A DNA stretch of 64,000 nucleotides, taken from NCBI GenBank assembly GCA_965243175.1, contig OZ251532.1, forward strand, positions 3,844,001 to 3,908,000. The letters run 5' to 3'. Numbering within the stretch: position 1 is the first letter of the stretch; each line of letters starts with the position of its first letter. The notes beneath the pieces are model-generated. The model was not told the origin of the DNA. It searched no databases and was given only the letters and a program-made list of their open reading frames with translations. Shown piece after piece: positions 49,092 through 57,964 of this stretch. Both the position numbers and the translations under genes were made by a program. Source of the DNA: VXYL01 sp965243175. GTDB lineage: Bacteria > Pseudomonadota > Gammaproteobacteria > Pseudomonadales > Azotimanducaceae.

Positions 49092-49667
49092 TCAACCCCG
49101 CGACGGCGCGATGCGATCGCCGAAATCCCCTCGCAAGCGGTGCCACTCGAGCTTGAGCCAAGGCGTGAACAGCTGCGGCGACTCGGCGAGCTGGCGGTCG
49201 AGGTCGCGCGGGTGCGTCCAGCGCCAGTCGGCGATTTCGGTGGTGTTTACGCACGGGGCGCTGCTCACCCTGCCGAGGAAAACGGAGCACAGCTCGAACT
49301 CCGTGCCGTGGTCGGCGAAGGCGGCCTGGTACTGGAACTTGAACAGGAACTCCGGCGACACGTCGATGCCGAGTTCGTCCCTGGCGCGGCGGCGCACCGC
49401 TGCGACCATGCCCTCGCCCGCTCGCGGATGGGAGCAGCAGCTGTTCGCCCAGTAGCCTGGCCACAGGCGCTTGCTGGCGTGGCGGCGTTGCAGCAGCGTC
49501 TCGCCGGCGTCGTTGAAGACGAACAGCGAGAAGGCGCGATGCAGCACGCCTTCGCCGTCGTGGCAGGCGGATTTGGCGAGCGTGCCGAGGGGCTCGTCCT
49601 CGGCGTTGACGAGGATCAACTCTTCGTCGTCGCTGGAGACGACCTCGTGTCGGGTGGCGGCGTTCAT
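49092..49667 (-). CDS. idi: Isopentenyl-diphosphate delta-isomerase, type I
   Basis: Idi interconverts IPP and DMAPP for isoprenoid synthesis. The 191-residue protein is a Nudix-fold enzyme. It has HRAFSLFVFNDAGETLLQRRHASKRLWPGYWANSCCSHPRAGE (metal histidines and the active-site cysteine region), RRRARDELGI and the catalytic glutamate region NTTEIADWRW. ATG at 49667 reads MNAATRHEVV. An upstream in-frame ATG lacks a ribosome binding site. Confidence 0.94.
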   Translation of the reverse strand: MNAATRHEVVSSDDEELILVNAEDEPLGTLAKSACHDGEGVLHRAFSLFVFNDAGETLLQRRHASKRLWPGYWANSCCSHPRAGEGMVAAVRRRARDELGIDVSPEFLFKFQYQAAFADHGTEFELCSVFLGRVSSAPCVNTTEIADWRWTHPRDLDRQLAESPQLFTPWLKLEWHRLRGDFGDRIAPSRG

Positions 49668-49819
49668 GGTGCGGCAGTCTAACAAGCGCACGGTAAGCAT
49701 CGGGATCGCCCGTTCGAGAAGGCAGGGCTGCGGTTCGGTCGGGCCGGGTGAGCTGCGCGGCGTCGATAGCCCTTGGCGATCGACGCTCCGGCGGCGAGGG
49801 CGGTGCTATAGTGCGCGGG

Positions 49820-51097
49820 ATGCCGAACCCCGCCCCCGTCGCGCCCTCGGAGCGCATCGAGGCCATCGACGTGGTGCGCGGATTCGCCGTGCTCGGCATT
49901 CTGCTGATGAACATCCTCGCCTTCGGGCTGCCCTTTCAGGCGTATTCGGATCCGTCGGCGGACGGTGCCACGCAAGGCATCGACTTCGCCGCGTTCGTGG
50001 GCGTCGAACTGTTCGCGGAAGGCGTCTTTCGTGCCTTGTTTTCCATGCTCTTCGGCGCTGGCGTGGCGATTCTCGCCACCGGCGAGCGGGCGAAGTCCGC
50101 TGGCGTCTACTATCGGCGGCAGTTTCTGCTGCTCGGCTTCGGGCTGCTGGACACCTTCGTGCTGCTGTGGACAGGCGACATTCTGGTGCTCTACGCGCTG
50201 GTCGGGCTGGTGCTGTATCCCATGCGGAACTGGCGGCCGAAAGCGCTCTTCGTCGCTTCCGGCATCGTCTTCGCCTATCTCGCGTGCTTCTACCTGCTCA
50301 TGTTCTGGCTGCTCGCGTCGCTGCCCGAACAGGCGGATGCCTTGCAGGCGCGGATCGCCGCTGGCGAGCAGATCTCCGCCTCGGAACAGGCGCTGCTGGA
50401 CGAATGGGCGGAGCTCAAGGCGAACTTCGTGCCGACGCCGGAGGCGTTGGAGAACGAGCGAATCAAGTTCGGCGACGACTATCTGGCCGCGTTCAAGGCG
50501 AACGCCGTGGATGTGGGGCTGCTCTACGCGGCCTATCCGCTGTTTCTGTTCTGGGATGCGTTCGCGTGCATGGTGCTCGGCATGGCGCTGTACAAGACCG
50601 GCGTGTTGCGCGGCGCGCGCAGCGCCGCGTTCTACGGGCGCTTGGCGGTCGGCGGGTTGGCGGTGGGCTTGGCGGTCAACGCCTTCGAGGTGGCGACGAA
50701 GGCCGGCAGCGGCTTCGCGCTGCACTGGGTGTCGAGCGCGTCCTCGTTCACCAACGACGTCGGGCGCGTGGCGCTGGCTCTTGGCTATGTGGGAATCGTC
50801 GCGCTTGTCTGCCAGCGGGGGGCTTTGGAGAGAGTTCGGGGGGCGCTTGCGGCGGTCGGGCGCATGGCGCTCAGCAACTACATCCTGCAGAGCGTCTTCG
50901 GCTTGCTGCTGTTCCACGGCTTCGCCTTCGGGCTGTGGAACGAACTGCCGCGGCACCAGCTCTATCTGGTGGTGCTGGCGCAGTGGGTGGCGATGATCGC
51001 CTTCAGCGTGTTCTGGCTGCGGCGCTACCGTTTCGGTCCGTTGGAGTGGCTATGGCGCTCGCTGACCTACGGCCGCTTGGCGTCGATGAAGTCGTGA
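49820..51097 (+). CDS. DUF418 family membrane protein
   Basis: The 425-residue protein has about ten membrane helices and the family start SERIEAIDVVRGFAVLGILLMNILAFG. It continues with LFSMLFGAGVAIL and QFLLLGFGLLDTFVLLWTGDILVLYAL. The C-terminal DUF418 region has VGRMALSNYILQSVFGLLLFHGFAFGL and RFGPLEWLWRSLTYGR. Related to acyltransferase-like membrane proteins, the function is unknown. A hydrolase gene follows with a 4-bp overlap (GTGA). Confidence 0.92.
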   Translation: MPNPAPVAPSERIEAIDVVRGFAVLGILLMNILAFGLPFQAYSDPSADGATQGIDFAAFVGVELFAEGVFRALFSMLFGAGVAILATGERAKSAGVYYRRQFLLLGFGLLDTFVLLWTGDILVLYALVGLVLYPMRNWRPKALFVASGIVFAYLACFYLLMFWLLASLPEQADALQARIAAGEQISASEQALLDEWAELKANFVPTPEALENERIKFGDDYLAAFKANAVDVGLLYAAYPLFLFWDAFACMVLGMALYKTGVLRGARSAAFYGRLAVGGLAVGLAVNAFEVATKAGSGFALHWVSSASSFTNDVGRVALALGYVGIVALVCQRGALERVRGALAAVGRMALSNYILQSVFGLLLFHGFAFGLWNELPRHQLYLVVLAQWVAMIAFSVFWLRRYRFGPLEWLWRSLTYGRLASMKS

Positions 51098-51987
51098 GTC
51101 CGCAGCCGCGGCAAGGACGGGTGGCCGTCAACGGCGCTGATCTCGTCTACTTTGAATGGCGGGGCGCTGGCCGCGGCCCGACCGTGCTGCTGGTTCACGC
51201 GACCGGCTTCCACGCCCGCTGCTGGGACGGCGTCGTGCGCGGCCTAGGCGGCGACTTCGAGCGCGTCGTGGCGCTGGACATGCGCGGCCACGGGCGCTCC
51301 AGCAAGACGCCGCCGTACGACTGGCAGCAGTTCGGGGCCGACTTGGCGGCGTTCGCGGAAGCGTTGGATCTCGAGGGCGCGATCGTCGCCGGCCACTCGA
51401 TGGGCGGCCACTGCGCCGTCCAAGCGGCGACGCAAGCGCCCACTCGATTCTCCAGGCTGCTGCTGGTCGATCCGGTGATTCTCGCGCCGGACGCCTACCA
51501 GGCGACGATTTCGTTCGCGTCGGCGGAAGAACATCCGGTGTCGAGGCGGCGGGATCGCTGGGCCTCGCCGGAGGCGATGATCGAACGCTTCGAGGGTCGG
51601 CATCCGTTCAGCCTGTGGGACCGGGACGTGCTTGAGGACTACTGCCGGCACGGGCTGGTACCGGCCGCCGACGGCAACGGCTTCACGCTCGCTTGTCCGC
51701 CGTTGGTGGAGGCGTCGATCTATCTGGGGAGCGCCGGGCGCGACATCCGTGGGCTGGTCGCCGCGCTGCCGCATCCGGTGGTCGTGCTCCGCGCCAAGCG
51801 CAAGGCGCAGCGCGACGGCGACATGGATTTCAGCCAGTCGCCCACCTGGGAGGATCTGGCGGCGGCCTTCCCGAACGGGCGGGACGTCTACTTGCCGGAA
51901 CTGACGCACTTCATTCCGATGCAGGAGCCCGGCCTCGTCGCCGAGCACATCCATGCGCTGTGCGAAGAAGCGGCCGGTTCGTCGTAG
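51094..51987 (+). CDS. Alpha/beta-hydrolase-fold protein
   Basis: The 297-residue protein has the oxyanion segment VLLVHATGFHARCWDGVV, the nucleophile elbow GHSMGG (Ser), a likely acid in the VVLRAKR region, and a histidine in ELTHFIPMQEP. It may be an esterase, lactonase or C-C bond hydrolase. GTG at 51094 overlaps the DUF418 stop and gives VSPQPRQGRVAVNG; an ATG 14 codons earlier overlaps more. The pair is co-transcribed. Confidence 0.86.
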   Translation: MSPQPRQGRVAVNGADLVYFEWRGAGRGPTVLLVHATGFHARCWDGVVRGLGGDFERVVALDMRGHGRSSKTPPYDWQQFGADLAAFAEALDLEGAIVAGHSMGGHCAVQAATQAPTRFSRLLLVDPVILAPDAYQATISFASAEEHPVSRRRDRWASPEAMIERFEGRHPFSLWDRDVLEDYCRHGLVPAADGNGFTLACPPLVEASIYLGSAGRDIRGLVAALPHPVVVLRAKRKAQRDGDMDFSQSPTWEDLAAAFPNGRDVYLPELTHFIPMQEPGLVAEHIHALCEEAAGSS

Positions 51988-51996
51988 CGTTGCGGC

Positions 51997-52965
51997 CTAG
52001 AACGTGGCGGCGGGATTGAGCCTCTGCATCAACGCCGCCAGGAACGCGGTCTGCGGGGCGTCCACGCCGAGTTCTTCGGCGCGTTGCGCTGGGCGCGAGA
52101 ACATCGTCTCCACTTCCAGCGGCAGCTGGCGCACGAAGCGCACGCCGGCGTAGGGGATGTAGTTTTCGGTGGTGCCCATCAGACGCATGGCGCGTTCGCA
52201 CACGGCGTCCGCATCCTCGAAGGCGGCGAGGCCCTGGGATTCCAAGTCCGCGTTGGCGATGGCGACGATCTCGTCCATCACGCCCCGCGCGAACGAGGCG
52301 AGCGCCGGTGTTTCCAGAATGAAGCCGCTGGTGGCGCCGCCAGCCGCCACGGAGATGCCGTTGAATGGCACGTCCCAGATCATCTTGTGCCAGCGGGCGC
52401 GCACCAGGCAGTCCGTTGGCCGCGCAGCGACCACGGTAGGTTCCCAGAGCGCAACGGCTTCCTGCACCGCGCTGTCGTCGTCGCCGTGGTGGCCGATGTC
52501 CAAAGCGCCGAACTCGCGGTGGAAGATGCGCCCGGGCTGCGGCTGGCCGACGCCGATGAAGCCCAAGCCGCCGAAGATGCCGTAGCGGCGCATTTCCTCG
52601 GCGACGTCGTCCTCGATCCCGATGCCGTTCACCAGCGCCAGAATGCGCGTCTGCGGCCCGGCGACGGGCGCCGCCAGCCTGCCCAGCTGCGGCAGGTCGT
52701 AGGACTCGAGGCCCACCAAAAGCCAATCGACCTGCCCCTGCGCGCCGAGTTCCTCCGCGCTGGCGGCCAGATTCGGGTTCTGCAAGTGGAGGTCGCCGAG
52801 GTGGCTGGTGAGCTGAATGCCCTGCTCGCGGACGACGTCCACGTTCTGGCGCACGAGGAAGCGCACGTCGTGGCCGCCTTCCGCCAAGCGCGCGCCGTAG
52901 TAGCAGCCGACGGCGCCGGCGCCGATGACGGCGACGGTCGCGGGGTTCGTGTTCGTTGCGTTCAT
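51997..52965 (-). CDS. Ketopantoate reductase-family (ApbA/PanE) oxidoreductase
   Basis: The 322-residue protein has a Rossmann motif VAVIGAGAVGCYYGARLAEGG and the family catalytic lysine in CLVRARWHKMIWDVPFNGISV. The C-terminal helical domain ends LAALMQRLNPAATF. It may be 2-dehydropantoate 2-reductase for pantothenate synthesis, but many paralogues act on other 2-oxo acids. The start ATG is at 52965. It is convergent with the hydrolase. Confidence 0.85.
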   Translation of the reverse strand: MNATNTNPATVAVIGAGAVGCYYGARLAEGGHDVRFLVRQNVDVVREQGIQLTSHLGDLHLQNPNLAASAEELGAQGQVDWLLVGLESYDLPQLGRLAAPVAGPQTRILALVNGIGIEDDVAEEMRRYGIFGGLGFIGVGQPQPGRIFHREFGALDIGHHGDDDSAVQEAVALWEPTVVAARPTDCLVRARWHKMIWDVPFNGISVAAGGATSGFILETPALASFARGVMDEIVAIANADLESQGLAAFEDADAVCERAMRLMGTTENYIPYAGVRFVRQLPLEVETMFSRPAQRAEELGVDAPQTAFLAALMQRLNPAATF

Positions 52966-53041
52966 GGGGGCGATTGCGCCGTTAGTCGGGCGCGAAGTCA
53001 AGCGCAAGTTGATGCTGTTGGCTGGGATTCGACATCTGCCA

Positions 53042-53686
53042 TCAGCCCACCAAGGTGATCCACGGCAGCAACGACTCCGCCAACGCCATCAGCGTCGCGA
53101 AGACCGGCACGCCGAGAAGCCCCACCGCGATCAGCCCCAGCAGCACCCACAGGCCGAAGCGGTCGTTGTAGTGGCGGTAGGCGCGGGCGAGGCCGTCCGG
53201 CAGGAAGTGGGGCAGGATGTAGTGGCCGTCGAGCGGGCCAAGCGGCACGAGGTTGAACACCATCAGCAGCAGGTTGATCTGCACCAGCAGCACGAAGAAG
53301 GTCTCCGCGCCTTCGCCGAAGGCGAACTGCACGCCGTTCGCGCGCAGCATCAGGAAGGCGTTCCAAGCCGTGGCGGCGAGCAGCAGGTTCATCGCCGGGC
53401 CAGCCGCGGCCACCCACAAATCCGAACGTCGCGAGCGGAACCGGCGCGGGTCGACGGGCACCGGCTTGGCGTAGCCGAATCCGACCAGCACCACCATCGC
53501 CAGGCCGAGCGGGTCGATGTGCCGCACCGGGTTGAGCGTTAGCCGCCCGGCGCGCTGCGCCGTGTCGTCGCCGCACAGCTTGGCGACGAAGGCGTGGCCG
53601 AACTCGTGGCCGGAGAGGGAGAGGACGAGCGCCGTCAGCAGCAACCCGAACACCAAGTACTCGCCGTTGTAGATCAGCGCGATCAC
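53042..53686 (-). CDS. Site-2 protease-family (M50) membrane metalloprotease
   Basis: The 214-residue protein has several membrane helices, the zinc motif HEFGH (~27-31) in LSGHEFGHAFVAKLCGD, the segment LNPVRHIDPLGLAMVVLVG and the third-ligand region NLVPLGPLDGHYILPHFLP. It is a minimal M50 member without a PDZ domain. Such proteins cleave membrane-anchored factors; the target is unknown. It starts 31 bp after uvrB on the same strand. Confidence 0.9.
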   Translation of the reverse strand: MIALIYNGEYLVFGLLLTALVLSLSGHEFGHAFVAKLCGDDTAQRAGRLTLNPVRHIDPLGLAMVVLVGFGYAKPVPVDPRRFRSRRSDLWVAAAGPAMNLLLAATAWNAFLMLRANGVQFAFGEGAETFFVLLVQINLLLMVFNLVPLGPLDGHYILPHFLPDGLARAYRHYNDRFGLWVLLGLIAVGLLGVPVFATLMALAESLLPWITLVG

Positions 53687-53717
53687 GGGCCGCCTCTTCG
53701 ATTTCGCTCGGCAGCCG

Positions 53718-55739
53718 TCAGGCCGCCAAGTGCGTCTCGCGCAGGGCGCGGATTTCGTCGCGCACCGAGGCGGCGTCCTCGAACTCCAGGTTCTTGGCGT
53801 GTTCGAACATGCGCGCTTCCAGATCCGCGATCAGCTTGCCCAGCGCCTTCGGATCGCCATCGACCGGGCGGCTTGCCGGCTGCGCCGCCTTGCGGTCCCT
53901 TCCGCCACGCGAACGTGGCGCGCCCGGCGCCGTGCGAGCGCCCTCCATCACGTCCGCCACGGCCTTCACCACTGAGCGCGGCACGATGCCGTGCTTCTCG
54001 TTGAACGCCAGCTGCTTGTCGCGGCGGCGGTTGGTTTCGTCGATGGCCGCCTGCATCGAGCCGGTCATCGCGTCGGCGTAGAGGATCGCCCGGCCGTGCA
54101 GATTGCGGGCGGCGCGGCCGATGGTCTGGATGAGCGAGCGTTCGGCGCGCAGGAATCCTTCCTTGTCGGCATCGAGAATGGCGACCAGCGAGACCTCCGG
54201 CATGTCCAGGCCCTCGCGCAGCAGATTGATGCCCACCAGCACGTCGAACTTGCCGAGGCGCAGGTCGCGCACGATCTCCATGCGTTCCACGGTGTCGATG
54301 TCCGAGTGCAGATAGCGCACGCGCACGCCGTGTTCGTCCAGGTAGTCGGTGAGGTCCTCGGCCATGCGCTTGGTGAGCGTGGTCACCAGAACGCGCTCGC
54401 CGCGGTCCACGGTGCGGCGGATTTCCTCGAACAGGTCGTCCACCTGCGTGGAGGCCGGGCGGACGTCCACCTGCGGGTCCACCAGGCCGGTGGGCCGAAC
54501 CACCTGCTCGACGACGGTGTCCGAACGCTCCCCTTCGTAGGCACCGGGCGTGGCCGAGACGAAGATCGCTTGGGGGGCGAGCGCTTCCCATTCGTCGAAG
54601 CGCAGCGGCCGGTTGTCCAAGGCCGACGGCAGGCGGAAGCCGTACTCCACCAGCGTCTCCTTGCGCGAACGGTCGCCTTTGTACATGCCGCCGATCTGCG
54701 GCACGGTGACGTGGGATTCGTCGATGACCAAGAGGGCGTTCTTCGGCAGATAGTCGAACAGGGTCGGCGGCGGTTGTCCGGGGGCGCGGCCGGAGAGGTA
54801 GCGGGAATAGTTCTCGATGCCGCTGCAATAGCCGAGTTCGCGGATCATCTCCATGTCGAAGCGGGTGCGCTGTTCGAGGCGCTGCGCTTCCACCAGCTTG
54901 TTCTCCTCCTTCAGCACGGCGAGGCGTTCGCCGAGTTCCACTTGCACTTCGTCGATCACGCCGAGTATCCGCTCGCGGGGGGTGACGTAGTGGGTCTTCG
55001 GGAAGACCGTGTAGCGCGGCAAGCGGCTCAGCACCTCGCCGGTGAGGGGGTCGAAGGTGGAGATGTTGTCGATCTCGTCGTCGAAGAGTTCCACGCGCAC
55101 TGCGTCCTTCTCCGATTCGGCCGGGAAGATGTCGATGACGTCGCCACGCACCCGGTAGGTGCCGCGCTGGAAGGCCATGTCGTTGCGCGTGTACTGGAGT
55201 TCCGCTAGGCGGCGCAGCACGTAGCGCTGGTCCACGCGGTCGCCGCGGTCGAGATGCAGCACCATGCGCAAGTAGGACTGCGGATCGCCGAGGCCGTAGA
55301 TGGCCGAAACCGACGCCACGATCACCGTGTCGCGGCGTTCGAGAAGCGCCTTGGTGGCGGAGAGGCGCATCTGCTCGATGTGCGCGTTCACCGAGGCGTC
55401 CTTCTCGATGTAGGTGTCCGACGAAGGAACGTAGGCTTCGGGCTGGTAGTAGTCGTAGTAGGAGACGAAGTACTCCACCGCGTTGCGCGGAAAGAATTCC
55501 CGGAACTCGCCGTAGAGCTGCGCCGCCAGCGTCTTGTTGGGCGCCAGCACGAGGGTCGGGCGCTGCACCGCGGCGATGACGTTGGCGACGGCGAAGGTCT
55601 TGCCGGAGCCGGTGACGCCGAGCAGCGTCTGGTGGGTGAGGCCGGACTGCACGCCGTCAACGAGTTCGGCGATGGCGGCCGGCTGGTCTCCCGCGGGGCG
55701 GTAGTCGGCGACGACCTTGAACTCGCTGACGGCTTGCAT
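53718..55739 (-). CDS. uvrB: Excinuclease ABC subunit B
   Basis: UvrB is the damage-verifying helicase-like subunit of nucleotide excision repair. The 673-residue protein has GVTGSGKTFAVAN (Walker A), the beta-hairpin region YYDYYQPEAYVPSSDTYIEKD, the DESH box (VIDESHVTVPQ), FVSATPGAYE and QTIGRAARN. A C-terminal UvrC-binding helix pair follows (KLIADLEARMFEHAKNLEFEDAASVRDEI). A linker of about 30 residues before that domain is rich in Arg/Ala/Pro. The upstream reading through the quinoprotein gene is not real. Confidence 0.97.
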   Translation of the reverse strand: MQAVSEFKVVADYRPAGDQPAAIAELVDGVQSGLTHQTLLGVTGSGKTFAVANVIAAVQRPTLVLAPNKTLAAQLYGEFREFFPRNAVEYFVSYYDYYQPEAYVPSSDTYIEKDASVNAHIEQMRLSATKALLERRDTVIVASVSAIYGLGDPQSYLRMVLHLDRGDRVDQRYVLRRLAELQYTRNDMAFQRGTYRVRGDVIDIFPAESEKDAVRVELFDDEIDNISTFDPLTGEVLSRLPRYTVFPKTHYVTPRERILGVIDEVQVELGERLAVLKEENKLVEAQRLEQRTRFDMEMIRELGYCSGIENYSRYLSGRAPGQPPPTLFDYLPKNALLVIDESHVTVPQIGGMYKGDRSRKETLVEYGFRLPSALDNRPLRFDEWEALAPQAIFVSATPGAYEGERSDTVVEQVVRPTGLVDPQVDVRPASTQVDDLFEEIRRTVDRGERVLVTTLTKRMAEDLTDYLDEHGVRVRYLHSDIDTVERMEIVRDLRLGKFDVLVGINLLREGLDMPEVSLVAILDADKEGFLRAERSLIQTIGRAARNLHGRAILYADAMTGSMQAAIDETNRRRDKQLAFNEKHGIVPRSVVKAVADVMEGARTAPGAPRSRGGRDRKAAQPASRPVDGDPKALGKLIADLEARMFEHAKNLEFEDAASVRDEIRALRETHLAA

Positions 55740-55750
55740 CGACGGCGCCC

Positions 55751-57964
55751 TCAAGGTAGCCGGAAGGCGGTGAGGCGCCCCGGCTCCAGGCCGCTGCCGG
55801 TGGCGATCACGACGAACTGCCTGCCGCCGGCCATGTAGGTCATGGGCGGCGACACCATGTGCGTGCCTTCGACGGGGTGTTCCCAGAGCACGCCGCCGGT
55901 CGCCTTGTCGAGTGCCCGCAGGCTCGACGGCTGCTGCCAACCGGCGCGATGGCCGTGGAAGATCAGGTGCTTGGTGACGACGAGGCCCGGCGCGTTGCCG
56001 GGCACGCCGAGGTCCGGCAAGTCCAGATCCTCGAGCAGCGGGTGCTGCTTCGGGCCGGCGCCGTTCGCTACCTGCCAGGCGATCTCGCCGGTGTCCATGC
56101 GATAGGCCGTGATGGACGACCACGGCGGCTTCACCACCGGCAAGCCGCCGATGTCCAACCGCGACGGCCGGATGCGATAGGGGAAGCCGAAGCGTTCGAC
56201 GTCGATCTCCCGCGCCGTGAGCAGGAGCGGCATGCGGCGCGACGCGACGTACATCATGCGCGTCTCGGGATCGAAGGCCGCCCCGCCCCAGTTGGCGCCG
56301 CCGCCCCATCCCGGCACGGCCAGCGAGCCCTCCTTCGAGGCTGGCAGGAACAAGCCGCCGGTGCGCACGCCTTCGAGCTTCTCCTGCGCCCGCTTGCGCA
56401 ACATGGGCGTCAGGTCGATGAGGTCGTCCTCGCCAACGCCCTGCAACTCGAACGGTGGCGGCCAGGTGGGGAACGGCTGCGTCTTCGCAGCGCGCTCGCC
56501 GGCGAGATCGCTGGTCGGCACTTCGCGTTCCTCCACCGGCCACAGGGGTTCGCCGGTCGCGCGGTCGAAGACGTAGAGGAAGCCCACCTTGGTCACCTGG
56601 GCCACCGCCGCGACTGGCTTGCCGTCCTTTACGACGTCCACGACGACAGGCGCTGCTGGCAGGTCGTAGTCCCAGATGTCGTGATGGACGGTCTGGAAGT
56701 GCCAGAGCCGCTCGCCGGTGCGGGAAGAAACGGCGACCAGGGAGGTGCCGAAGAGGTTGTCGCCCGGGCGCAGGCCGCCGTAGAAGTGGCTCGTCGGAGC
56801 GCTCACCGGCAGGTAGACGTGGCCGAGGGCCGGGTCGCAGCTGGTCATCGTCCAGACGTTGGTGTTGCCCATCCAGCGCCACGACTCCTCGCCCCAGGTG
56901 TCGTTGCCGAACGCGCCCTCCTGCGGCACGGTCTCGAAGGTCCACGCCTGCTCGCCGGTCTTCACGTCGAAGCCGCGCACGTCGCCCAAGGGGACGTTCC
57001 GTTGCCAATCCGCACCCTCGAAGTGCGAGTTGTCCGTCGACTGGTTGCCGACGACCACCACGTCGCCACAAACCGACGGCGCGTAGTTCCAAGTCGACGA
57101 GGCGCGGCGAACGGGCCGCCGCAGACCTTGCGACAGGTCGACGCGTCCATCGTCGCCGAAGTCCTCGAACGGCTGGCCGGTCTCGGCGGAGAGGGCGATC
57201 AGCCAGCCGTCGCTGGTGACCAGCAGCACCCTGCCCTCGCCATCGCCGCGATGGTAGGCGAGACCTCGCGTCGAGAAGCCGAACTGGGGCGGGCGCGGAC
57301 CGTCGCCGGTGCCTGGATCGTAGGTCCACAGCGTTTCGCCGGTGGTCGGGTCCAACGCTGCCACGGCGGAGAAGGCGGTACGCACGAACAAGCGCCCTTC
57401 CACCATCAGCGGCGTGACCTTGAAGCCGTCCGGCACCTTCCGTCCGCGGCTACTGCCGAGGTAGCGATGGTTGTCGAACGCTTCCCACACCCACGCGACG
57501 CGTAGGGAGTCCACGTTGCCGCGATGGATCTGGTCGGCTGGGGAATACTTGCGGGCGCCCGGGTCGCCGCCGTAGGCGGGCCAGTCGCCGTGGCGGGTGG
57601 AGTAGTCGAATGGGCGCGGGCCTTCCGGCTCGGCAGATTCGAGTGGTGCAAGCGGTTCGGCTTGAGCGCCTGCTTGCGTCTCGTCCATCCGTGGAGCGGC
57701 TGGCGCCTGCGCGCGCTCGACGACGGATTCCCGCAGCGCCAGCCAGCCGACGTCGATGGCGTCCGCGCCGCGGCGTTCGCGTTCGGCCACGAGCCAGGCG
57801 CCGCGTTCGTTGTGGCCTTGGCCGCCCTGCGGCGTCACATGGCAGAAGGCGCAGTCCTTGGCGCCGAACTCGAGCGCTGGCAGCAGGTGTTCCGGGTTGG
57901 CGGCGGCGAAGGCGCCCGCGAGCAGCGCAAAGCCGCCGAGCAGCGGGCGCTGCTCAATACGCAT
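55751..57964 (-). CDS. PQQ-binding-like quinoprotein dehydrogenase with N-terminal CxxCH haem motif
   Basis: The 737-residue protein starts MRIEQRPLLGGFALLAGAFAAANP (signal). An N-terminal CAFCH motif (~38-42) suggests a bound haem c. A beta-propeller follows with tryptophan-docking repeats (TGETLWTYDPGTGDG, TGEQAWTFETVP, TGERLWHFQTVHHDIWDYDLPA, TGGVLWEHPVEGTH). The DIWDYDLPAAP motif is typical of quinoprotein glucose dehydrogenase-like proteins. It is probably periplasmic. It overlaps the PhyH gene by 11 bp. Confidence 0.88.
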   Translation of the reverse strand: MRIEQRPLLGGFALLAGAFAAANPEHLLPALEFGAKDCAFCHVTPQGGQGHNERGAWLVAERERRGADAIDVGWLALRESVVERAQAPAAPRMDETQAGAQAEPLAPLESAEPEGPRPFDYSTRHGDWPAYGGDPGARKYSPADQIHRGNVDSLRVAWVWEAFDNHRYLGSSRGRKVPDGFKVTPLMVEGRLFVRTAFSAVAALDPTTGETLWTYDPGTGDGPRPPQFGFSTRGLAYHRGDGEGRVLLVTSDGWLIALSAETGQPFEDFGDDGRVDLSQGLRRPVRRASSTWNYAPSVCGDVVVVGNQSTDNSHFEGADWQRNVPLGDVRGFDVKTGEQAWTFETVPQEGAFGNDTWGEESWRWMGNTNVWTMTSCDPALGHVYLPVSAPTSHFYGGLRPGDNLFGTSLVAVSSRTGERLWHFQTVHHDIWDYDLPAAPVVVDVVKDGKPVAAVAQVTKVGFLYVFDRATGEPLWPVEEREVPTSDLAGERAAKTQPFPTWPPPFELQGVGEDDLIDLTPMLRKRAQEKLEGVRTGGLFLPASKEGSLAVPGWGGGANWGGAAFDPETRMMYVASRRMPLLLTAREIDVERFGFPYRIRPSRLDIGGLPVVKPPWSSITAYRMDTGEIAWQVANGAGPKQHPLLEDLDLPDLGVPGNAPGLVVTKHLIFHGHRAGWQQPSSLRALDKATGGVLWEHPVEGTHMVSPPMTYMAGGRQFVVIATGSGLEPGRLTAFRLP

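Noticed and set aside
49092..49700. Longer idi reading from 49700
   Set aside because: The extra eleven residues lack a ribosome binding site; MNAATRHEVV from 49667 gives the normal family N-terminus.
53718..57329. 1203-residue minus-strand reading fusing uvrB to upstream DNA
   Set aside because: The extra N-terminal part is an out-of-frame shadow of the quinoprotein gene; uvrB begins MQAVSEFKVVADYRPAGDQP at 55739.
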